A stretch of DNA of 6,367 nt from contig JAOUGZ010000163.1 in the NCBI GenBank assembly GCA_029865405.1, positions 1 to 6,367 on the forward strand, in the 5' to 3' direction. Shown here in pieces: positions 1 through 5,956 of this stretch. The notes below the pieces were generated by a model. The model ran no database searches and was not told where the DNA came from. It saw only the letters and a program-made list of their open reading frames with translations. Made by a program: the position numbers and the translations under genes. The number at the start of each line of letters is the position of its first letter. The stretch's first letter is position 1. The stretch comes from Betaproteobacteria bacterium. Its GTDB lineage: Bacteria > Pseudomonadota > Gammaproteobacteria > Burkholderiales > SG8-39.

Positions 1-343
1 TCACGGTGTTCAGCAGGCGCTGCAGCGCGATCGGCTTCTCCAGGTAGTCGAGCGCGCCGATGCGCGTCGCCTCGACCGCGGTCTCGATGGTGCCGTGCCC
101 GGACATCATCACCACCGGCATGGTCAACTGGCCGCTGCTCGCCCATTCCTTGAGCAGGGTGATGCCATCGGTGTCCGGCATCCAGATGTCGAGCAGCACC
201 AGATCGGGACGCTTCGCCTCGCGCAGGCTGCGCGCCGCGCTGGCACTTTCGGCGAGCAGCACCGCGTGCCCTTCGTCCGCCAGGATTTCCGAGAGCAATT
301 CGCGGATCCCCATTTCGTCGTCGACCACCAGGATTTGCGCCAT
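1..343 (-). CDS. ntrX: NtrX-type response regulator, N-terminal receiver part (cut by window edge)
   Basis: This is the first 114 residues of a two-component response regulator; the rest lies beyond the left edge. The visible part is a complete-looking CheY-like receiver domain. It has the acidic pair D8/D9 after the strand AQILVV, phospho-acceptor D52 in LVLLDIWMPDTDGITLLKEW, the conserved hydroxyl residue S81 in VMMSGHG, and K103 in LEKP. The D52 segment and the 'SGHGTIETAV' stretch are typical of the NtrX/NtrC class, whose members normally continue into a sigma-54 AAA+ domain and a Fis-type HTH; neither can be seen here. The ATG at 343 lies 7 bases after the ntrY stop, and a Shine-Dalgarno-like AGGGGG overlaps that stop, so the pair is probably co-translated. 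NtrY is the expected phosphodonor. The family assignment rests on receiver similarity plus linkage to ntrY; another sigma-54 type regulator remains possible. Confidence 0.9.
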   Translation of the reverse strand, partial: MAQILVVDDEMGIRELLSEILADEGHAVLLAESASAARSLREAKRPDLVLLDIWMPDTDGITLLKEWASSGQLTMPVVMMSGHGTIETAVEATRIGALDYLEKPIALQRLLNTV

Positions 344-346
344 GTG

Positions 347-352
347 CCCCCT
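347..352 (-). promoter_or_regulatory. Ribosome binding site of ntrX
   Basis: On the minus strand AGGGGG lies three bases before the ntrX ATG and shares bases with the ntrY stop codon TAG (353-351). It is the most purine-rich pre-start sequence in the cluster. The spacing is short, but it fits re-initiation by ribosomes finishing ntrY. Confidence 0.5.
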
Positions 353-2474
353 AGGCCGCTTCCGAGAGCGGCAGCAGCACGCTGACCGAGGCGCCGCGCT
401 CGGGTCGGTTCTCGATCGCGATCGAGCCGTGATGCTCGTCGACGATCTTCTTGACGATGGCGAGGCCCAGTCCCGTGCCGCGGGGCTTGGTGGTCACATA
501 GGGCTCGAAGATGCGCGCCATCAGCTCCTCGGGAAAGCCGTCGCCGTTGTCGGACACCGACAGGCGCACCTTGTCGCCGGCGAGATCGGTGCCCACCTCG
601 ATCGCCGGCTGCTGGCGCGGCTCCTTGCGGTTCTCCAGCGCGTCCTGGGCGTTCTGCACCAGATTGTGGATCACCTGCCGGATCTGCGCGCTATCAGCCC
701 ATACCGCGGGCAGCCTGGGCGCCAGGCGCTTGGCGATCGGCACCCGCGAGTTCTCATACAGCGCCAGCACGTCGGTGACGAGCGCGTTCAGGTCAAGGCC
801 GGCCTGGACCGGCGCAGGCAGTCGCGCGTAATCGCCGAAATCGTCCACCATGGACTTCAGCGCCGTCACCTGATTGACGATGGTCTGGGTATTGCGCCGC
901 AGGACCTCCGCGTCTTCGGCGACGAGCCGGTCCGCGAGCTTCATCTCCAGCCGTTCGGCCGACAACTGGATCGGCGTGAGGGGATTCTTGATCTCGTGCG
1001 CGAGACGGCGCGCCACTTCCGCCCAGGCCGTGGCGCGCTGGGCCTGGATCAGCTGCGTGATGTCGTCGAAGACCAGCACGTAGCCGCCGCCAGTTGCGCC
1101 GGGCAGCGCCGCGCCGCGCGCGAGCAGCGTCTTGCCGGTGCCGCGGAGCGTGATTTCCAGCTGCCAGGTACGTTCGCGGTGTGCGAGAAACTGCTCGCGC
1201 ACCGCCGCCGCGAACGTCTCCAGCGCGCCGCTCCATGCGTTGAGCGGCTGTCCCGCAACCGTGCCCAGCTCGCCGCCCAGGATCTCCGCGGCGCCACGGT
1301 TGGAAATGGTCAGGCGCAGCTCGCGATCGAACACCAGCACCCCGGCCGAGAGGTTGGCGAGGATGTTTTCGAGCGACGCATTCGCCGTTTCAAGGGCAAC
1401 GCGGTTGGACTCGACCACTTTGCGCGCCTCGTCCAGCTGTCGCGTCATCGAGTTGAAGGATTCGGTGAGCACGCCCAGCTCGTCGCGGCTGGTCACCGGC
1501 GGGCGCGGCGAGAAGTCGCCTCGCGCCACCGCCTGCGTGGCGCGCGCCAGGTTGGCGAGCGGCGCCGACAAGCGCGCCGACAGGATGGCGGCGAGCGACA
1601 TGGCGACGAACAGCGCCATCAGCAGGGCCAGGGTCAGCGTCACGATGTAGATGCGCCGCAGGCCCTGGCGCGAAACGGCCAGCTCGCGGTAGTCGCGATA
1701 GGCCTCCTCCACCGCCTGCGCGCTGCGCGCCAGACCCGTCGGCACGGCCTGGCGCAGTTGCAGGAATCGCGCCTCGTCGGCGATCGCCAGCCCGGTCACC
1801 GGCACGACGATGCGCACGGCGAGGGGCCGGCCCTCCGGCGCGTCTACCGAGCTGTAGGCCTGCGCCGAGCGCGCCTGGCGCAGCATCTGCGCCGAGGGCA
1901 GCTCCGGCAGGAAGCGGGATACCTCGTCCGTGGCGCTCGCCAGCAGGGTGCCGCCCGAGCCGAGCAGGACAGCTTCCTGCACGCCGGCCTGCTCGCGCAG
2001 TCGGTTGAGTATCCCCACCTGCTGGGTGGAGGATTGATCGGCAAGCTCGAGCGCCATCGAGCGCGCTTTTGCCTGCATCTCCGCCATCATGCGGTCGACC
2101 ACCGACTGGCCCAGGCTGATGCCGCCCTCGAGCGCTGCGTCGACCTTGACGTCGAACCAGGACTCGATGCTCTTGGTGAGAAACTGCACCGACACCGTAT
2201 AGACGAGCGCCCCGGGCAGCACGGCCATCAGCGCGAACAGGACGAGAAAGCGCAACGTCAGCCGCGAGCCGAACACGCGCGCGCGATAGCGGCGCAGGAG
2301 GGCGACCAGCTGATAGCCCACCAGCGCGGCCAAGGCGCCGGCGAGCGCGGCGTTCAGCCCCAGCAGCAGGGGATAGTGCTCGGCGAGCAGCGTCGAGTCG
2401 GCCGCGCTCGCCGTTGCCAGAAGGAACAGCAGCACGCCCGCAAGCGCCGCGCCGACAATGAGCAGCGTTCTCAT
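351..2474 (-). CDS. ntrY: NtrY-type membrane sensor histidine kinase
   Basis: The 707-residue product is a transmembrane sensor kinase, expected to autophosphorylate on His and pass the phosphate to NtrX. Three hydrophobic helices sit near residues 3-23, 34-60 and 72-98. A periplasmic sensor region of about 175 residues follows, then a fourth helix near 275-300. Next come HAMP (about 297-350, with the SRDELGVLTESFN signature), PAS (about 360-480) and HisKA with phospho-acceptor H493 in LAHEIKNPLTP. The ATP-binding domain has an N box with N604 and N608, a G1 box SDNGDGFP (641-648), and a G2 box with GTGLGLAI from 666. All catalytic boxes are intact. The frame stays open upstream to 2837, but that part is antisense-like low-complexity sequence inside DUF4390. 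ATG at 2474 overlaps the DUF4390 stop as ATGA and begins directly with a membrane helix. In other bacteria NtrYX is linked to nitrogen metabolism and redox or oxygen sensing; the signal here is unknown. Confidence 0.93.
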   Translation of the reverse strand: MRTLLIVGAALAGVLLFLLATASAADSTLLAEHYPLLLGLNAALAGALAALVGYQLVALLRRYRARVFGSRLTLRFLVLFALMAVLPGALVYTVSVQFLTKSIESWFDVKVDAALEGGISLGQSVVDRMMAEMQAKARSMALELADQSSTQQVGILNRLREQAGVQEAVLLGSGGTLLASATDEVSRFLPELPSAQMLRQARSAQAYSSVDAPEGRPLAVRIVVPVTGLAIADEARFLQLRQAVPTGLARSAQAVEEAYRDYRELAVSRQGLRRIYIVTLTLALLMALFVAMSLAAILSARLSAPLANLARATQAVARGDFSPRPPVTSRDELGVLTESFNSMTRQLDEARKVVESNRVALETANASLENILANLSAGVLVFDRELRLTISNRGAAEILGGELGTVAGQPLNAWSGALETFAAAVREQFLAHRERTWQLEITLRGTGKTLLARGAALPGATGGGYVLVFDDITQLIQAQRATAWAEVARRLAHEIKNPLTPIQLSAERLEMKLADRLVAEDAEVLRRNTQTIVNQVTALKSMVDDFGDYARLPAPVQAGLDLNALVTDVLALYENSRVPIAKRLAPRLPAVWADSAQIRQVIHNLVQNAQDALENRKEPRQQPAIEVGTDLAGDKVRLSVSDNGDGFPEELMARIFEPYVTTKPRGTGLGLAIVKKIVDEHHGSIAIENRPERGASVSVLLPLSEAA

Positions 2475-3109
2475 CGCACGGCGCTGTCCCGCGGTTCGCG
2501 CGCCGCCGGGGCGCCGGCCGGTGCTGGCGCCGGCAGCGGTTGCGCGGGCGGCCTCGGCGGCAGGAAGATGAAGCGCTTCCACGGCGATTCGAGCCGCAGC
2601 TCGCGATTGGTGAGGGCGCTGACCTGCAGCGGCCGCGGCAATTGCGCGGTATCGAGGCGCATGCGTACCGCCACTTCGTACTGGGCGCCCGTCAGCGGCA
2701 CGGAACGCTCCAGCACCAGCCAATTGCGCAGGCGCCGCATCACCTCGAGTGCCTCGTCCAGCGTGGTGAAGTTCTGGTGCAGTGCGCCGCTCGACAGCCG
2801 GTACTGGCGCGACAGGGCATGATAGGACAGCCGCCACTGCGTATGCCGCGATGCGGTGTCCTCATCGAACCACCACCAGCGCGGCCGGGTCAATTCGAAG
2901 TCGACGACGAAGTGCAGGGGGACGCCGTTGGCGACCGCCTCCTGCAGGCGCGCGCTGAAGTCGAAAGCAAAATCGGCGCTGAGCAGCAGGCCTTCCTCGG
3001 AGGCGGCAAGACGCGCGTCGACGACGTCGATTTCGTCGGCCCGCGCGCACACGGCGGCGGCGCAGGCCAGCGCGACGATGAAACCCGAGCAGGTGGCGCT
3101 GATGCGCAT
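2471..3109 (-). CDS. Exported DUF4390 family protein
   Basis: The 212-residue product has a signal peptide: MRISATCSGFIVALACAAAVCARA, with likely cleavage after residue 24 before DEID. The mature part resembles the DUF4390 family found beside ntrY in Betaproteobacteria. It has a beta-rich start (DARLAASEEGLLLSADFAFDFS), the stretch PLHFVVDFELTRPRWWWFDE (about 64-83), then LSYHALSRQYRLSSGALHQNF (94-114), a helix with LEVMRRLRNW, and ESPWKRFIF near 174-182. The last 30 residues are a Pro/Ala-rich, probably disordered tail. No catalytic motif is visible and the molecular function is unknown. I chose ATG at 3109 because it lies 11 bases after the rsmB stop and gives a clean signal peptide. An ATG at 3172 in the same frame would add 21 basic residues inside rsmB. 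No strong ribosome binding site is visible, so coupling to rsmB is likely. Its stop overlaps the ntrY start, suggesting a role linked to the sensor kinase; that is inference. Confidence 0.85.
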   Translation of the reverse strand: MRISATCSGFIVALACAAAVCARADEIDVVDARLAASEEGLLLSADFAFDFSARLQEAVANGVPLHFVVDFELTRPRWWWFDEDTASRHTQWRLSYHALSRQYRLSSGALHQNFTTLDEALEVMRRLRNWLVLERSVPLTGAQYEVAVRMRLDTAQLPRPLQVSALTNRELRLESPWKRFIFLPPRPPAQPLPAPAPAGAPAAREPRDSAVR

Positions 3110-3120
3110 TGCGCGCCGCG

Positions 3121-4380
3121 TCAGGCGGCTTTCTCTAGCAGGCCGTAGTAAAAGCCGTCGTGCTCCGCGCACGGCAGCAACTGCGCCCGCGCGCTTTCAG
3201 GAAGCGGGGCGCGCCGCACGCGCGCCGCACGCGCGCTGAATGACTCCAGCACTGCATCGTTTTCTTCCCGGAAAACAGAGCAGGTGACATACAGCAATTT
3301 ACCACCCGGGGCGAGGACCCGCCAAAGCGCGTCGAGGATCGCCGCCTGGCGTCGAGCGAAGCCGCGCACGTCGTCGGCGCGGCGCAGCCACTTGATGTCC
3401 GGGTGGCGCCGCACCACGCCCGAGCCCGTGCAGGGGACGTCGGCCAGCACGCGATCGTACGGGCGCCCGTCCCACCAGGCGTCGAGCGCGGTGCAATCCG
3501 CCGCCAGCACCCTGGCCGCGAGCCCCAGGCGCGCCAATCCGGGCGCGACGCGCGCCGCGCGCGCCGCATCCGCGTCGAGCGCCGTCAATTCGACGTCCGC
3601 GCTCTCGAGAATATGCGCGCTCTTGCCGCCCGGCGCGGCGCAGGCATCCAGCACGCGTTGCCCCGCTACCAGATCGAGCAGGCGCGCACCGTGCTGCGCG
3701 CCCGCGTCCTGGACCGAGACCAGGCCCTGCGCGAATCCGGGCAGGCGCTCCACCGGCACCGGCTTTTCAAGCAGCAGCGCGCACTCGCCCAGGCTGCGCG
3801 CCGGCAGGCCGGCGGCGTCGAGCTGCGCGAGATAGTCTGCGGCTTGCACGCGCCGTCGATTAGCACGCAGGCACATCGGCGGATGTGTGTTTCCCGCTTC
3901 AAGGATCAACTGCCAGCGCTGTGGCTGCTCCCGCTGCAGCGTCTCGATCCACCAGCTTGGGTGCTGGTAGCGCGCCTCGACATCGGCGAGCACTCGCCGC
4001 TCGAGCGAGTCGCGGTCGCGCAGGTAGTTGCGCAGGACGCCGTTGACGTAGCCGCGCGCCGGCCACTGCTCGATGAGCGCGCAGGCGCGCACCGCCTGGT
4101 CGACGACCGTGTACGCGGCGTAGCGCCCACTGTCCAGCGCGTAGAGCGCGCACCAGAGCAGCGCCTGCACCTGCGGTGCGGCTTCTCCTTTTCGCGACAG
4201 CCAGCGCACCAGGGCCTGGACCCTGCCGTAGCGCCGCAATGTACCGTTGCACAGATCGAGAACCGCGCTACGCGCTTCGCCCAGCTCGCTGGGCGGTTCG
4301 AGACTGCGCCCCGCGGCGACGCCCGCCACCGCGCGCGCCGCCTCAGCGAGCGCCGGCGCCAGAGCCGCCATGCGCGTCAT
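3121..4380 (-). CDS. rsmB: 16S rRNA (cytosine-967-C5)-methyltransferase RsmB
   Basis: The 419-residue product matches RsmB (Sun/Fmu), which uses S-adenosylmethionine to methylate C967 of 16S rRNA in the cytoplasm. An N-terminal NusB-like helical domain (about 5-140) contains QALLWCALYALDSGR and AYTVVDQAVRACALI, followed by GYVNGVLRNYLR. The Rossmann methyltransferase domain follows. Its SAM-binding motif is DACAAPGGKS (245-254), with D269 in LTALDAD as the likely ribose-binding acid. Motif IV is DVPCTGSGVVRRHPDIKW, with C317. Motif VI is YVTCSVFREEND, with C367. By family precedent C367 is the nucleophile and C317 assists product release; both are present. Length is close to E. coli RsmB (about 429). 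ATG at 4380 overlaps the fmt stop as ATGA, which decides the start over a second ATG at 4371. In some relatives htpX lies between fmt and rsmB, but not here. A small 11-base tandem repeat lies in the divergent region after motif VI. Confidence 0.96.
   Translation of the reverse strand: MTRMAALAPALAEAARAVAGVAAGRSLEPPSELGEARSAVLDLCNGTLRRYGRVQALVRWLSRKGEAAPQVQALLWCALYALDSGRYAAYTVVDQAVRACALIEQWPARGYVNGVLRNYLRDRDSLERRVLADVEARYQHPSWWIETLQREQPQRWQLILEAGNTHPPMCLRANRRRVQAADYLAQLDAAGLPARSLGECALLLEKPVPVERLPGFAQGLVSVQDAGAQHGARLLDLVAGQRVLDACAAPGGKSAHILESADVELTALDADAARAARVAPGLARLGLAARVLAADCTALDAWWDGRPYDRVLADVPCTGSGVVRRHPDIKWLRRADDVRGFARRQAAILDALWRVLAPGGKLLYVTCSVFREENDAVLESFSARAARVRRAPLPESARAQLLPCAEHDGFYYGLLEKAA
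3210..3231. repeat. Two tandem copies of an 11-base unit within rsmB
   Basis: CGCGCCGCACG occurs twice head to tail at 3210-3220 and 3221-3231, followed by a partial CGCGC. It encodes part of the ARAARVRRA stretch of RsmB, in the variable segment between motif VI and the C-terminal DGFYYGLL. The unit is not a multiple of three, so changing copy number by one would shift the frame and replace the last roughly 30 residues. Chance in GC-rich DNA is a fair alternative. Confidence 0.55.
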
Positions 4381-5300
4381 TGCAGCCGCTCGCCGGGCGC
4401 AATGGCGCAGCCGCGCAGTAAGTCGCCGGCGGCCAGCCGCTTGCCGCCAGCGCGCTGCAACTCGGTCACCAGTAACGCCTGCTCGCCGCAGGCGACCAGT
4501 ACACCCTCATCGCCCGAGGCGATAACAGTGCCGGGGACGCCCTGCGCGGCACGGATGCCCGCGCGCCAGATCTTGATCGGTTCGCCGCGCAGCCGCGCCG
4601 CGGCCCCTGGCGTCGGGCGCAAGGCGCGTATGCTGCGCTCGATTTCCGTTGCCGGCCGCCGCCAGTCGATTTCGGCCTCGCGCTTGTCGATCTTGCGCGC
4701 GTAGGTGGCGCCCGTCGCGGGTTGTGGCTCGGCGTGCGCGCGCTCGGCGGCCGCATCCGCGAGCGCGGTGACGATCATGCGCGCGCCCAGCGCTGCGAGC
4801 CGGTCGTGCAGCGACTGCGCGTCGTCGTCGGGCAGGACGGCAATCCGCTCCTGCGCGAGCAGCGGCCCGGTGTCGAGTCCCGCGTCCATGCGCATGATGG
4901 TGATCCCGGTCTCCCGGTCGCCAGCGAGCAGGGCGCGCTGGATCGGCGCCGCGCCGCGCCAGCGCGGCAGGAGCGAGGCGTGGATGTTGAGCGCACCCCC
5001 GGGCGCTGCATCGAGTACCACCTGCGGCAGCAGGAGGCCATAGGCCGCCACGACCAGACACTGGGGCCTTGCTGCGCGGATGCGCGCCTGCGTGGCGCCA
5101 TCGCGAAGCGTGGCGGGCTGAAGGACGTCGAGCCCCTGCGCCATGGCGAGCCGTTTCACGGCGCTTTGTCCGGGACGCATGCCGCGCCCGGCGGGGCGGT
5201 CAGGTTGCGTGAGGACCAACGCCACGTCGTGGCCGGCGTCGAGCAGCGCGGCGAGCGCGCGCTCTGCAAACGCCGGAGTGCCCGCGAAGACGAGGCGCAG
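4377..5300 (-). CDS. fmt: Methionyl-tRNA formyltransferase, apparent CTG start
   Basis: Fmt transfers a formyl group from 10-formyl-tetrahydrofolate to initiator Met-tRNA. The protein shows the family's N-terminal strand LRLVFAGTPAFAERAL, then LTQPDRPAGRGM (30-41), VVAAYGLLLP (83-92), and the catalytic segment LNIHASLLPRWRGAAPIQRALLAGD with N105 and H107. D143 in MDAGLDTGP completes the formyltransferase triad. The C-terminal tRNA-binding domain starts near 205. From the CTG at 5300 the product is 307 residues, close to E. coli Fmt (315). Upstream in this frame no ATG, GTG or TTG occurs before the stop TGA at 5399-5397. The first canonical candidate downstream is GTG at 5225, which would delete 25 residues including the FAGTP strand. 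The CTG sits exactly where relatives have the Met of M-R/K-[LI]-VFAGTP, 7 bases after the def stop. No clear ribosome binding site is visible, so translational coupling with def is likely. A sequencing error changing ATG to CTG is the main alternative; product identity is not in doubt. Confidence 0.93.
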   Translation of the reverse strand: MRLVFAGTPAFAERALAALLDAGHDVALVLTQPDRPAGRGMRPGQSAVKRLAMAQGLDVLQPATLRDGATQARIRAARPQCLVVAAYGLLLPQVVLDAAPGGALNIHASLLPRWRGAAPIQRALLAGDRETGITIMRMDAGLDTGPLLAQERIAVLPDDDAQSLHDRLAALGARMIVTALADAAAERAHAEPQPATGATYARKIDKREAEIDWRRPATEIERSIRALRPTPGAAARLRGEPIKIWRAGIRAAQGVPGTVIASGDEGVLVACGEQALLVTELQRAGGKRLAAGDLLRGCAIAPGERLQ

Positions 5301-5307
5301 GAAGGTG

Positions 5308-5811
5308 CTAGGCGCTCTTGCGCAGCTGCTTGGCGAGCTTGGCGCGCACGCGCTGCTGCTTGAGCTGCGACAGGTGCTCGACGAAGACCTTGCCCTTCAG
5401 GTGATCCATTTCGTGCTGGATGCACACCGCGAGCAGACCTTGCGCTTCGAGCGTAAAGGGGTTGCCGCTCTGGTCGAAGGCGCGCACCTTGACGCGTTCG
5501 GCGCGCTCGACGATCTCATAGACGCCCGGAACCGACAGGCAGCCCTCCTCGATGTCGGAAACGCCTGACGCGTCGAGGATCTCGGGATTGACCAGTACGA
5601 CCAGTGAATCGTGGCGTTCCGAAACGTCGACGACGATGACCTGCTTGTGCACGTCCACCTGCGACGCCGCCAAGCCAATCCCAGGCGCGGCATACATGGT
5701 CGCGGCCATGTCGTGGACCAGCTTCTTCAGGGACTCGTCGAACACGGTGACGGGGAGAGCCACCTTGTGAAGGCGGCCATCAGGGTAGCGCAGAATATTC
5801 AGCAGGGCCAT
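5308..5811 (-). CDS. def: Peptide deformylase
   Basis: The 167-residue product is a full-length type I peptide deformylase, a metal hydrolase that removes N-formyl groups from nascent proteins at the ribosome exit. All three family motifs are intact: GIGLAASQV (44-52), EGCLSVP (89-95) and QHEMDHLKG (132-140). Metal ligands are C91, H133 and H137, with catalytic E134. Serine in place of the commoner threonine in motif 1 (AASQ versus AATQ) is a conservative change. The N-terminus [14 protein letters not shown] is the usual one for the family, supporting ATG at 5811; only weak Shine-Dalgarno sequence precedes it. The basic C-terminal tail ([17 protein letters not shown]) fits the ribosome-contacting helix of bacterial deformylases. 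It is the first gene of the minus-strand cluster and ends 7 bases before the proposed fmt start. Its promoter should lie in the AT-rich region to the right. Confidence 0.97.
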   Translation of the reverse strand: MALLNILRYPDGRLHKVALPVTVFDESLKKLVHDMAATMYAAPGIGLAASQVDVHKQVIVVDVSERHDSLVVLVNPEILDASGVSDIEEGCLSVPGVYEIVERAERVKVRAFDQSGNPFTLEAQGLLAVCIQHEMDHLKGKVFVEHLSQLKQQRVRAKLAKQLRKSA

Positions 5812-5844
5812 CGGGACGGTAAATAGCGTTGCAAATTGAACAAA

Positions 5845-5861
5845 TTAGATGCAGAATCTAA
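5845..5861. repeat. Inverted repeat TTAGAT-N5-ATCTAA between divergent genes
   Basis: TTAGAT (5845-5850) and ATCTAA (5856-5861) are perfect reverse complements separated by GCAGA. The right arm overlaps the -10-like TAGATT proposed for def on the minus strand, so a bound dimeric regulator could affect def transcription. A 6-base arm with free spacing can easily arise by chance in a region this long. Confidence 0.3.
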
Positions 5862-5888
5862 GGCACCAGATAAACAGTTCGAGGTTTG

Positions 5889-5897
5889 TGCTACATT
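5889..5897 (+). promoter_or_regulatory. Candidate extended -10 promoter element for the LysM gene
   Basis: TGCTACATT reads as an extended -10 (TG, one base, then TACATT, matching four of six TATAAT positions). No convincing -35 lies 16 to 18 bases upstream, which extended -10 promoters can tolerate. Transcription would begin near 5904, leaving a leader of roughly 50 bases before the ATG at 5957. Confidence 0.3.
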
Positions 5898-5956
5898 TGG
5901 CTCGCGAAGGGGCATTTCAAGCCGGCCCGGGAACATGGATGAGGTTCGGGGGCATC

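Larger units (their letters stand above)
5812..5956. promoter_or_regulatory. Divergent intergenic region between def and the LysM gene
   Basis: These 145 bases separate the two divergent starts and must carry both promoters unless transcription comes from outside. The part from about 5820 to 5900 is AT-rich compared with the flanking genes. On the plus strand a candidate extended -10 lies at 5889-5897. On the minus strand a -10-like TAGATT (5860-5855) faces def, but no good -35 lies 16 to 18 bases before it. CAAATT is directly repeated at 5832-5837 and 5841-5846, and an inverted repeat spans 5845-5861. No sigma-54 type -24/-12 element or riboswitch is recognised. Confidence 0.6.

Noticed and set aside
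60..2822. A 920-codon open frame on the plus strand opposite ntrX, ntrY and DUF4390
   Set aside because: It is rich in Arg, Gln, His and Ala with no recognisable domain, and it runs antisense to genes with intact catalytic motifs. In high-GC DNA the lack of AT-rich stop codons keeps such shadow frames open.
2475..2837. Upstream extension of ntrY by 121 codons
   Set aside because: The extension is low-complexity Ala/Arg/Gly sequence out of frame with DUF4390, while ATG at 2474 gives an ATGA overlap and starts at the first membrane helix.
3110..3172. Upstream ATG for the DUF4390 gene at 3172
   Set aside because: It would add 21 Arg-rich residues before the signal peptide and overlap rsmB by about 50 bases; ATG at 3109 gives a normal signal peptide.
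3403..4704. A 433-codon open frame on the plus strand opposite rsmB and fmt
   Set aside because: It has the same shadow composition, with no domain and no plausible start context; it crosses the well-supported fmt/rsmB junction.
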